DNA of 6,694 bases from the NCBI GenBank assembly GCA_001940755.1, contig MEHH01000158.1:1-6694 (forward strand), written 5' to 3'. Source of the DNA: Candidatus Heimdallarchaeota archaeon AB_125. GTDB lineage: Archaea > Asgardarchaeota > Heimdallarchaeia > Heimdallarchaeales > Heimdallarchaeaceae. Positions within the stretch are counted from its first letter, which is position 1. Each line of letters begins with the position of its first letter. This document shows, piece by piece, positions 1 through 6,216 of this stretch. A program made the position numbers and the translations under genes. The notes under the pieces were generated by a model. It was not told the DNA's origin and made no database searches. It saw only the letters and a program-made list of their open reading frames with translations.

Positions 1-1839
1 AAGTATTATCTCAAAAGATGGGCCTAGTGCAAAATCTAGAGATGATAAAATGAAAGAAAATGCAGAAGGAATTCGATTAATTTGTTTTGCGAAAGTTTTC
101 ATTAAATCATCAGCTTTCTGTTCCAAACTAGCTTCTGATGTCATCTTGGATAGTTTTACTAGATTAAGCATTGCTACAGAATTACCCGAAGGGATTGAAC
201 CATCATAAACTGGTTTTTCACGAACTAAAAGCTCTTCTCCATCATCTGGAGTAAAGAAAAACCCACCCGATTCATTATCCCAGAAATGATCAATAAGCTT
301 TACATTCAAATTTATAGCTTCATTTAGATATTTAGGATTAAAACTAGTCTCATATAATTCTAATAATCCCCAAATCATGAAAGCATAATCATCAAGATTT
401 GCCATAATTGCAGCATCTTCATTTCTGTATCGATGAAGTAATCTTCCATCTTCTTGTTGTAATTTTGCAAGGATGAAATCTATTGCTTTCTCTGCAGTCT
501 GCTGATAGCTCTTATTCCTTAATATCCTTGAAGCTTTTGAAAAAGCTGCAATCATTAAACCATTCCAATCAGTGAGAATTTTATCATCTTTTAAAGGATG
601 GATTCTTTGTTTTCTTTGACTAAAGAGTTTTTCTCGAATGATTTCGATTTTAACATCAAACTCTTTCTTACTTATATTCAGCTCTTCAAGAAGCTCTTTA
701 ATAGGTCTCTTTAGATGAAGTATGTTTAAGGTAGATTTTTGCTGAGTAGCTTCATCTAGAAAATTACCAGTGGGTAAGATATTGAATATTCTCGCTGCTA
801 ATTCTAATTCATCTTTACTAAGAATTTTTGTTATCTCTTTATAGGACCAGATATAGAATTTCCCTTCTTCTCCCTCGCTATCAGCATCTTCTGCCGAGTA
901 AAAACCTCCTTCAGGAGATGTCATGTCCCTCATTACATATTCAAGAATTTCTTCAGCTGTTTCTTTGTAAATTTCTTTCTTTGTAATCTGATATGCTTCA
1001 GTATAAGCAAGAACTAGCATAGCTTGATCATAAAGCATCTTCTCAAAATGAGGAACAAGCCAATGTCTATCTGTTGAATATCTATGAAAACCAAATCCAA
1101 CATGATCGTAGATCCCCCCCATTCTCATTTTTTGCAATGTTTTTTCAACCATTTGTAAAGCTACACCATCATTATATCTTTTCCAATATCTCATTAAGAA
1201 TAGTAGATTGTGAGGTGAAGGAAATTTTGGCTGCGAACCAAATCCTCCAAGAATTTCATCATATTTGCTATTTAATTCATCAAACCCTCTGATAATTAGT
1301 TCTTCACCGTTATATTCGGTTTGAGTCAAAGTTGATGACTCTTGGAGATGTTTTGTTACTTGTTCAGCTGTTTGGTGGACATCTTGTCTTTTTGTTTTCC
1401 AGATCTCAGTAATCTGACTAAGTAAATCAATTAAACCTGTCATACCAAACCTCCCTTCTTTCGGAATATATGTTCCAGCGAAAAAAGGTTTCTTATCAGA
1501 TGTCATAATGATTGTCATAGGCCATCCCCCTCTTCCTGTCATCATTTGAGTAATTGTCATATAGATGCTATCAATATCTGGACGCTCTTCTCTATCAACT
1601 TTAATCGAGATGAAATTGTCATTCAAACTAGTAGCTACATCTGAATCTTCAAATGATTCGTGTTCCATCACATGGCACCAATGGCAAGTAGCATACCCAA
1701 CAGATAGGAAGATTGGTTTGTCTTCTTCCTTAGCTTTTTTAAAAGCATCATCTCCCCAAGGATACCAGTTGACAGGATTGTATGCATGCTGAAGTAGATA
1801 TGGACTTTGTTCATTTATCAGATTATTAGGTCTGGTCAT
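1..1839 (-). CDS. DUF255 / YyaL / SPATA20-type thioredoxin-domain protein, C-terminus cut by window edge
   Basis: The minus strand reads open for 613 codons from an ATG at 1839 to the window edge without a stop or frameshift. The N-terminus is diagnostic of the family: SPYLLQHAYNPVNWYPWG (residues 12-29), then a thioredoxin-like segment with GYATCHWCH, Cys52 and Cys55 forming the CxxC, followed by MEHESFED and KVDREERPDID. Later landmarks are GRGGWPM, GGFGSQPKFPSP (about 198-209), HVGFGFHRY (about 246-254), HFEKMLYDQA, AEDADSEGEEG (about 316-326), DWNGLM (about 424-429) and DGSIPSGNS (546-554). Known family architecture is an N-terminal thioredoxin-like domain followed by an alpha/alpha-barrel resembling sugar epimerases or glycosidases. 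The cellular function is unsettled; a redox or carbohydrate role is only conjecture. No signal peptide is visible, so it is probably cytoplasmic. Full-length relatives run near 650-700 residues, so about 50-80 residues lie outside the window. It is transcribed divergently from the ASST-like genes. Confidence 0.95.
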   Translation of the reverse strand, partial: MTRPNNLINEQSPYLLQHAYNPVNWYPWGDDAFKKAKEEDKPIFLSVGYATCHWCHVMEHESFEDSDVATSLNDNFISIKVDREERPDIDSIYMTITQMMTGRGGWPMTIIMTSDKKPFFAGTYIPKEGRFGMTGLIDLLSQITEIWKTKRQDVHQTAEQVTKHLQESSTLTQTEYNGEELIIRGFDELNSKYDEILGGFGSQPKFPSPHNLLFLMRYWKRYNDGVALQMVEKTLQKMRMGGIYDHVGFGFHRYSTDRHWLVPHFEKMLYDQAMLVLAYTEAYQITKKEIYKETAEEILEYVMRDMTSPEGGFYSAEDADSEGEEGKFYIWSYKEITKILSKDELELAARIFNILPTGNFLDEATQQKSTLNILHLKRPIKELLEELNISKKEFDVKIEIIREKLFSQRKQRIHPLKDDKILTDWNGLMIAAFSKASRILRNKSYQQTAEKAIDFILAKLQQEDGRLLHRYRNEDAAIMANLDDYAFMIWGLLELYETSFNPKYLNEAINLNVKLIDHFWDNESGGFFFTPDDGEELLVREKPVYDGSIPSGNSVAMLNLVKLSKMTSEASLEQKADDLMKTFAKQINRIPSAFSFILSSLDFALGPSFEIIL

Positions 1840-1864
1840 GGTTATAAGAGCTTGATTTTCCAAC

Positions 1865-1872
1865 TTTAAATA
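1865..1872 (-). promoter_or_regulatory. TATA-like box for the DUF255 gene
   Basis: Read on the minus strand, this stretch is TATTTAAA. Its centre lies about 28 bases ahead of the ATG at 1839. Archaeal TATA boxes sit about 26 bases before the transcription start, so the transcript would begin at or a base or two before the ATG and be essentially leaderless. No Shine-Dalgarno sequence is visible before this ATG, which fits. AT-rich DNA produces such matches by chance, so the call rests mainly on spacing. Confidence 0.45.
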
Positions 1873-1903
1873 GTATCCAAAGAACAAAATTCTAAGAAAC
1901 TTG

Positions 1904-1965
1904 GATATTTCACTTCATCAAAATGAAGCATAATATAGATATATTCATTTGTTCACAGATATTCA
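1904..1965 (+). repeat. Three short GATAT...TTCA-like direct repeats in the divergent spacer
   Basis: Near-copies of one short word occur on the plus strand: GATATTTCA at 1904-1912, GATATATTCA at 1938-1947 and GATATTCA at 1958-1965. They begin 34 and 20 bases apart, upstream of the ASST-like gene, so they could be repeated binding sites. They are short and AT-rich, and the spacing is irregular, so support is weak. Confidence 0.2.
1913..1928. promoter_or_regulatory. Inverted repeat at the midpoint of the divergent promoter region
   Basis: CTTCAT and ATGAAG form a perfect 6-bp inverted repeat around a 4-base spacer (CAAA). Its centre, near 1920.5, is almost exactly midway between the start codons at 1839 and 2003, and it lies upstream of both candidate TATA boxes. 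That is a plausible place for a dimeric regulator controlling both directions. A 6-bp arm in AT-rich DNA may also be chance; no known operator is recognised. Confidence 0.3.
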
Positions 1966-1975
1966 GAGTATATCA

Positions 1976-1983
1976 GTTTAAAA
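1976..1983 (+). promoter_or_regulatory. TATA-like box for the first ASST-like gene
   Basis: GTTTAAAA is centred about 23-24 bases ahead of the ATG at 2003, slightly close for an archaeal TATA box but compatible with a leaderless transcript. A second candidate, GTATAT at 1968-1973, is centred about 32 bases ahead and would give a leader of only a few bases. No good Shine-Dalgarno sequence is present; GGAAG at 1988-1992 is a poor match. Confidence 0.4.
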
Positions 1984-2002
1984 CCTTGGAAGTACTACAA
2001 AA

Positions 2003-3601
2003 ATGATTAATCATAGATTCACAAAAGCAACATCTCTACTCTTAATTTTGGTATTTATTTCCAGCCTATATCCTCTTAGCGATTCCTCAAAATTAACTGC
2101 TATTGTAATTCAACCAATTGATATACTATTTCTAAATTCTGAGACTAGCAACCGTTTTGAGGGTTATAATCTCTTTGTTGTAGAAAGAAGAACCTCTGCA
2201 GGATGGATAATTGTAAATCGAACAATGTTAATAACAGATCTTGATGGAAACATCTATTTTGAAAGAGAGATATCTGGAAGTGGTGGATTAGCTGATCATG
2301 CTGCTGAGTTTATTAACTCTACTACTATCCTTTATTCAGAACTAGGTTTGACTAGGTTGTGGAATATAGAAACTAACGTTACTACGGATTTTAGTTTTGC
2401 TGGTCATCATGATACTGAGAGAAATTATGCAAATGATACCTATTTTGTGTTAAAGGGTGAAGTTATAGAAATAGATGGAGAAGATTATCTTTATGATAAG
2501 ATTCATGAATATTCTCCTGAAGGTGATCTTGTCTGGGAATTTAATACTCTAGATATTGTTAATGAATCTTACTGGTGTCCTTTCGAAGACATGGAATCAA
2601 GTTTTAGAGATTTAACTCATTCAAACTCAGCATATTATGATGAAGCAGAGGATGTGATCTACCTAAATTCGCGAAATCTAAATACTTTCTTTAAAATTGA
2701 TCATAAAACTGGAGGAGTGATTTGGGCTTTAGGAGAATATGGTAATTTTACTCTTTATGATTTCTATGGTAATCAGCAAGAAATCATGTTTTATCATACT
2801 CATTCCTTAGAAAAAATAGGTGATAACAAATTCCTAGTTTTTGATAATGACACACACAATCAGACCAATGCTAACAATCTTCATTCCAGATTATTAGAAA
2901 TAACTATAGATGAGAATAAAATGCAAGCCAATGTTTCATGGGAGTGGATTTCCTCAATAGATTATTTCAGTGGTTGGTGGGGGGATTGTGATATTCTACC
3001 AAATAATAATGTTTTAGGTGTTTTTGGAACAACTGGTCATCCAAACACTGAATTAGGAGCAAGATTAGTTGAAGTGAATCGCTCCCAAGAAATTACTTGG
3101 GAGTTTAGCTTTCCTAAAGCTGATGACGAGGTTTTTGGCGTATATAAGATAGAAAGAATAAGATTTGCGCCCATTGTTTCAACTCCAAGATTTATTGAAG
3201 AGGTTAATTCTAGCTACTTAGAGTGGGATGTTTGGTATAATTTCAGATCAAAAACTAATTTCACTGGATCCTATTTTATAGATATCGACGGTGTAACAGT
3301 TGAAACTGGACAACTTGATTTTCCACGTTACTGGCAATCTACTCAAGTACAGTATGAGGTTGATGAAATAACAGCTGGAACCCATAATATCTCCTTGATT
3401 GTAGCTGATGAGGCTGGACACCTTTCAAATGAATCTGATAGATTCAGTTCTACAGGAACATTTACTTTCAAAGGTATAGCGAAAAAGTCACTAAAACTTG
3501 GATTGTCCATCGGTATCCCTAGCTCTACTTTATTAATTGCATTTGTAGTTTTGTTCATTTTTTTAAATAAGAAGGGTTATCTAAAAAAGAAAAGAGCATA
3601 A
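2003..3601 (+). CDS. Secreted, membrane-anchored arylsulfotransferase (ASST) family protein, copy 1
   Basis: The 532-residue product has an N-terminal signal peptide (about 1-28, hydrophobic SLLLILVFISSLYPL). A propeller follows (about 45-390) with ASST-type landmarks: GHHDTE (His135-His136), LTHSNS (His206), the blade motif KIDHKTGGVIWALG (231-244), HTHSLEKIGDNKFLVFDN (His265, His267), SRLLEI (Arg296) and WGDCD (327-330 plus Trp326). Residues about 391-490 look like an Ig-like beta-sandwich. A single membrane segment lies near 499-521, with a lysine-rich tail. The topology is therefore outside-facing with a C-terminal anchor. Bacterial ASSTs move sulfate between phenolic compounds through a catalytic histidine; substrate and activity of these anchored forms are unknown. 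The chain carries 14 N-X-S/T sequons. The next gene is a paralogue 44 bases downstream. Family assignment is firm at superfamily level; enzymatic activity is inferred. Confidence 0.85.
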   Translation: MINHRFTKATSLLLILVFISSLYPLSDSSKLTAIVIQPIDILFLNSETSNRFEGYNLFVVERRTSAGWIIVNRTMLITDLDGNIYFEREISGSGGLADHAAEFINSTTILYSELGLTRLWNIETNVTTDFSFAGHHDTERNYANDTYFVLKGEVIEIDGEDYLYDKIHEYSPEGDLVWEFNTLDIVNESYWCPFEDMESSFRDLTHSNSAYYDEAEDVIYLNSRNLNTFFKIDHKTGGVIWALGEYGNFTLYDFYGNQQEIMFYHTHSLEKIGDNKFLVFDNDTHNQTNANNLHSRLLEITIDENKMQANVSWEWISSIDYFSGWWGDCDILPNNNVLGVFGTTGHPNTELGARLVEVNRSQEITWEFSFPKADDEVFGVYKIERIRFAPIVSTPRFIEEVNSSYLEWDVWYNFRSKTNFTGSYFIDIDGVTVETGQLDFPRYWQSTQVQYEVDEITAGTHNISLIVADEAGHLSNESDRFSSTGTFTFKGIAKKSLKLGLSIGIPSSTLLIAFVVLFIFLNKKGYLKKKRA

Positions 3602-3614
3602 CATTTCAATAAAC

Positions 3615-3620
3615 ATATAA
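3615..3620 (+). promoter_or_regulatory. TATA-like box for the second ASST-like gene
   Basis: ATATAA lies in the 44-base gap between the two ASST-like genes, centred about 28 bases before the ATG at 3646. This is the same geometry as at the other candidate leaderless genes here. No Shine-Dalgarno is usable: the only GGA sits directly against the start codon. The downstream copy may therefore have its own promoter rather than depend solely on read-through. The spacing also favours this ATG over the internal Met19. Confidence 0.4.
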
Positions 3621-3645
3621 GTTACAAAGCATCTACAAGATTGGA

Positions 3646-5229
3646 ATGAGTATCAAGAAAAGATTATTAGTATCCAAATTTGGTAAACTTAAGTTAGCTA
3701 TGCTAATTTTCAGTTTATTAATAGTTCAAATAACTGGAATTAATGGTTATATTTCAACATCTTCAAATTTGCAGATCCTTAATTCTCATGATACTATTTC
3801 ATCTGAAAGATTTGAAGGCTACAATCTTTATGTGCTCGATTTAATCACATATGACACTTCGATGTTTATTAGTCGTAAAATTCTGATAACAGATTTGGAA
3901 GGAAATATTCATACAGAAAGGGAGATTAGTCATAATAATATTGTTTCAGATTGTCCTGTTGAATTCATTAATTCTACAACTTTAGTGTATGGAGAAAGTG
4001 GAGGAGCTAAGCTCTGGAATTTAGAAACAAATGTCACAGTAAACTTGAATTTTGAAGGACATCATGAAGTAGAGTACGATTATCTTCGAGACACATATTA
4101 TACTTTCAACAGATATGTGACTGAAATAGATGAAGAATTTTATAGTTATGATTATATTAATGAGTATAATTCAAGTGGTCATCTCATTAGGAGTCTAGAT
4201 ACACAGAACTATACTAATATTTCACAAATTTGCCCATTTGAAGATTTTTTTAATTCAAGTAGTGATGTTTTTCATGCTAATTCTCTTGTTATCGATGAGG
4301 ATGAAGATGTCATATACTTAAACGGTAGAAGTACAAATACGTTTTACAAAATAGATCGTCAAACTGGTGATTTAATTTGGGCTTTGGGAAGATATGGAAA
4401 TTTTTCCAACTATGATATCTATGGTGATTTAAGGGAATTTCTTTGGTTTCACAGTCACAGTCTTGAAAAAATAGGTGATAATAAATTTCTTCTTTTTGAC
4501 AATGATAATCACAACCAAACTGATGCAACCAATCATGATTCAAGATTAGTAGAAATAACAATTGATGAGGACAAAATGCAAGCAAATGTGACTTGGGAGT
4601 GGATAGGAACAGAGGAATATTGGAGTTTAATTTGGGGGGATTGTGATTTACTCCCTAACAGTAATAAGTTAGGTGTATTTGGTTACACATTGTATAAAGG
4701 AAAAACCGAAGGAGCAAAAATTGTTGAAGTAAATAATGATGGAGAGATACTTTGGGAACTCTCTTCTCCAAAGGAAGAAAATCTAAAGTATGCAATTTAT
4801 ACTATGGATAGAATAAGATTTGCTCCAATTACTTCAGAACCAAGACTAATTGATTCAAAAAGCAATCCTTATTTTGAATGGGATGTTTGGTATAATTTCA
4901 GATCTAAAACAAATTTCACAGGAGAGTATTTCATCTATCTAGATGATCAACTAGTACAAAGCGATAATATAACTTTTCCAAAATACTGGCAACCATTAAC
5001 AATACAATATAATTTACCAGAAGTTACTGATGGTCGTCATGAAATTTCAATTGTTGTAGTTGATGAAGGAGGGCATCTTTCAATAGATTCAGCATTCTAT
5101 GATGGTGAAGGTTCTGCAAAATTCAGATTAAAATGGAATCTTGAGTTGATTCTAGGAACATCTCTAGGAATAGGAGTCCCTGTTATCTCAGCTTCAATTT
5201 TTGTTTGGTTTAAGTTTTTGAAAAAGTAA
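3646..5229 (+). CDS. Secreted, membrane-anchored arylsulfotransferase (ASST) family protein, copy 2
   Basis: This 527-residue product is a full-length paralogue of the gene just upstream, colinear from signal peptide to anchor; roughly half of the positions match by eye. The signal segment is about 17-36 (LAMLIFSLLIVQITGING) behind a basic N-terminus. Matching landmarks are GHHEVE (His139-His140), FHANS (His210), KIDRQTGDLIWALG, HSHSLEKIGDNKFLLFDN (His269, His271), SRLVEI (Arg300) and WGDCD (Cys333). The Ig-like region begins near 395 with WDVWYNFRSKTNFTG shared exactly with copy 1. One membrane segment lies near 500-522, ending in FLKK. It has 11 N-X-S/T sequons and one extra cysteine (Cys103) that copy 1 lacks. 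The conserved polar residues argue that both copies remain functional. Role and substrate are unknown; it may be a sulfotransferase, or a propeller used for binding. Confidence 0.85.
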   Translation: MSIKKRLLVSKFGKLKLAMLIFSLLIVQITGINGYISTSSNLQILNSHDTISSERFEGYNLYVLDLITYDTSMFISRKILITDLEGNIHTEREISHNNIVSDCPVEFINSTTLVYGESGGAKLWNLETNVTVNLNFEGHHEVEYDYLRDTYYTFNRYVTEIDEEFYSYDYINEYNSSGHLIRSLDTQNYTNISQICPFEDFFNSSSDVFHANSLVIDEDEDVIYLNGRSTNTFYKIDRQTGDLIWALGRYGNFSNYDIYGDLREFLWFHSHSLEKIGDNKFLLFDNDNHNQTDATNHDSRLVEITIDEDKMQANVTWEWIGTEEYWSLIWGDCDLLPNSNKLGVFGYTLYKGKTEGAKIVEVNNDGEILWELSSPKEENLKYAIYTMDRIRFAPITSEPRLIDSKSNPYFEWDVWYNFRSKTNFTGEYFIYLDDQLVQSDNITFPKYWQPLTIQYNLPEVTDGRHEISIVVVDEGGHLSIDSAFYDGEGSAKFRLKWNLELILGTSLGIGVPVISASIFVWFKFLKK

Positions 5230-5247
5230 TTCTAAAAAGAAATTACT
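5225..5247. terminator. Weak hairpin and T-tracts between convergent genes
   Basis: AGTAATT (5225-5231, overlapping the stop codon of the second ASST-like gene) and AATTACT (5241-5247) form a perfect 7-bp, mostly A/U stem with a 9-base loop. Read on the minus strand, the loop side gives TTTCTTTTT, and CTTTTTC follows at about 5220-5226; such T-tracts are the main known archaeal termination signal. On the plus strand a pyrimidine-rich stretch follows at about 5257-5275. The 56-base gap between converging genes is where transcription must end in both directions. The stem itself is weak. Confidence 0.35.
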
Positions 5248-5285
5248 ATATCTAGTCTTTCAATTCTTATTAGTTTGATCTATAA

Positions 5286-6131
5286 CTAAGTTTCCTCATC
5301 AAATTCAGAAGCTGGAGGAGATGGAACTTTAGCAACTTCAATTTTACCATTTGCTCCAATAACTGGTCTTGGAGGAGGACTTGAAGGTGCGGGAATAGAT
5401 GGAGGAGGAGGTGCATCTCTCATAACTGGAGCAATGAATCTGATGTGATTCTTCAAATTCCAAAAAGCAAAAGAATAGAAAATATTCCCTAAAATTATTC
5501 CTATAAAGAAGTAAATATGTACGAACATTAGAATTCCAAATATGATTTTAATGAAACTTCCTGAAAGAATGAGATAAGCTGTATTTCTAACTACTTGGGG
5601 TTTAAAGCCATATTTGCTTAGAATTACTTGAAACTTATAAAATGCTACATTGATACCAGCATTAGCAAGAATCAGTGCAATTATCCATCCAAAGAAAGGT
5701 AAAAAGAAAGCCAGTGATGTAAGAGTACAATATAGAAGTAACCACAGTCTTATGCTTGGAGCTTGAACTAAGGTTTTCTCTGTATCTCCAATTTTCTTAA
5801 ATTCTATACTTAATTTGAAAATTGAGAAAATTACTAGAATAGATGCAGCAAAGAAAAGGAGTGAGAATATAATAGTAATAGGTCCAAGAACCTTCCCCAG
5901 AATTGATATGTAACCTGAGGTCGCTGATAATCCATCAATGAATGAGTAGGTGTCTACTATGTTATATGTTAGAAAAACAGCAGGAGCACCAGCAAAGACA
6001 ACTTCCACAATTATAAAGAATAAAATTCCTATGATAAATCCTAAAACTGTTTGAACTAAAATTAGAAAAGATATCTCTTTAGAAATTTTGGAGATAGAAG
6101 TTTTGATGTTGTCTAGTACTTCTTTAAGCAT
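5286..6131 (-). CDS. Multi-pass membrane protein with proline-rich C-terminal tail, function unknown
   Basis: I do not recognise a specific family; it resembles uncharacterised archaeal integral membrane proteins of about 250-300 residues. The 281-residue chain starts with a short amphipathic segment, then hydrophobic stretches near 20-46, 79-107, 128-148, 149-167 (less certain), 184-205 and 206-226, so five or six membrane passes. From about 234 it becomes a hydrophilic tail with PPPPSIPAPSSPPPRP (241-256), PSPP (270-273) and an acidic end (EFDEET). The tail is probably cytoplasmic, by the general positive-inside pattern, and such polyproline stretches are typical protein-docking sites. The start is the ATG at 6131, because a GAGGTG ribosome binding site lies 8 bases ahead of it; a longer reading from a TTG at 6152 would swallow that site. 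It converges with the ASST-like genes and follows the nitroreductase gene on the same strand after an 85-base gap. Confidence 0.75.
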   Translation of the reverse strand: MLKEVLDNIKTSISKISKEISFLILVQTVLGFIIGILFFIIVEVVFAGAPAVFLTYNIVDTYSFIDGLSATSGYISILGKVLGPITIIFSLLFFAASILVIFSIFKLSIEFKKIGDTEKTLVQAPSIRLWLLLYCTLTSLAFFLPFFGWIIALILANAGINVAFYKFQVILSKYGFKPQVVRNTAYLILSGSFIKIIFGILMFVHIYFFIGIILGNIFYSFAFWNLKNHIRFIAPVMRDAPPPPSIPAPSSPPPRPVIGANGKIEVAKVPSPPASEFDEET

Positions 6132-6139
6132 AATAAATT

Positions 6140-6145
6140 CACCTC
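6140..6145 (-). promoter_or_regulatory. Shine-Dalgarno site deciding the membrane-protein start
   Basis: The minus strand reads GAGGTG, complementary to the CACCTC found near the 3' end of archaeal 16S rRNA, with 8 bases between it and the ATG at 6131. This fixes the start and is the only strong ribosome binding site ahead of a gene start visible in the window. Confidence 0.75.
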
Positions 6146-6171
6146 TAAACAATATAAAATCTTTCTTTCCT

Positions 6172-6179
6172 TTTTAAAA
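6172..6179 (-). promoter_or_regulatory. TATA-like box for the membrane-protein gene
   Basis: TTTTAAAA is centred about 44 bases ahead of the ATG at 6131. Transcription would start near 6150, giving a leader of about 19 bases that contains the GAGGTG site. An alternative box, ATTTTATATT on the minus strand (6151-6160), would put the start at the ATG itself and lose the ribosome binding site, so it is less likely. Confidence 0.4.
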
Positions 6180-6216
6180 GATTATGGCATTTCTCTGTAA
6201 TATGATAAGGATATTA

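Noticed and set aside
1114..1120. Run of seven C bases inside the DUF255 gene, a possible frameshift or phase-variation site
   Set aside because: The frame continues intact on both sides with conserved residues (MRMGGIYDHVGF), and a single short run encoding a Gly-Gly does not indicate switching.
1074..1792. Two short plus-strand open frames (1074-1292 and 1565-1792) opposite the DUF255 gene
   Set aside because: They lie antisense to a continuous, strongly conserved coding frame and show no family-like sequence or ribosome binding site; they are shadows.
1..3601. Idea that the CHWC motif of the DUF255 protein forms the disulfide in the neighbouring secreted ASST-like proteins
   Set aside because: The DUF255 protein has no signal peptide and the genes are divergent, so the two would be in different compartments; there is no positive evidence.
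3343..4585. Minus-strand open frames at 3343-3558 and 4310-4585
   Set aside because: Both are antisense to the ASST-like genes within conserved coding sequence and have no recognisable domain; they are shadows.
6132..6152. Seven-residue N-terminal extension of the membrane protein starting at a TTG (6152)
   Set aside because: It would translate through the GAGGTG ribosome binding site that sits 8 bases ahead of the ATG at 6131, so the ATG is the better start.
6198..6216. TAATAT / ATATTA hairpin just after the nitroreductase stop codon
   Set aside because: The 6-bp stem is made only of A-T pairs, no T-tract follows it on the minus strand, and such stems are common by chance in AT-rich spacers.
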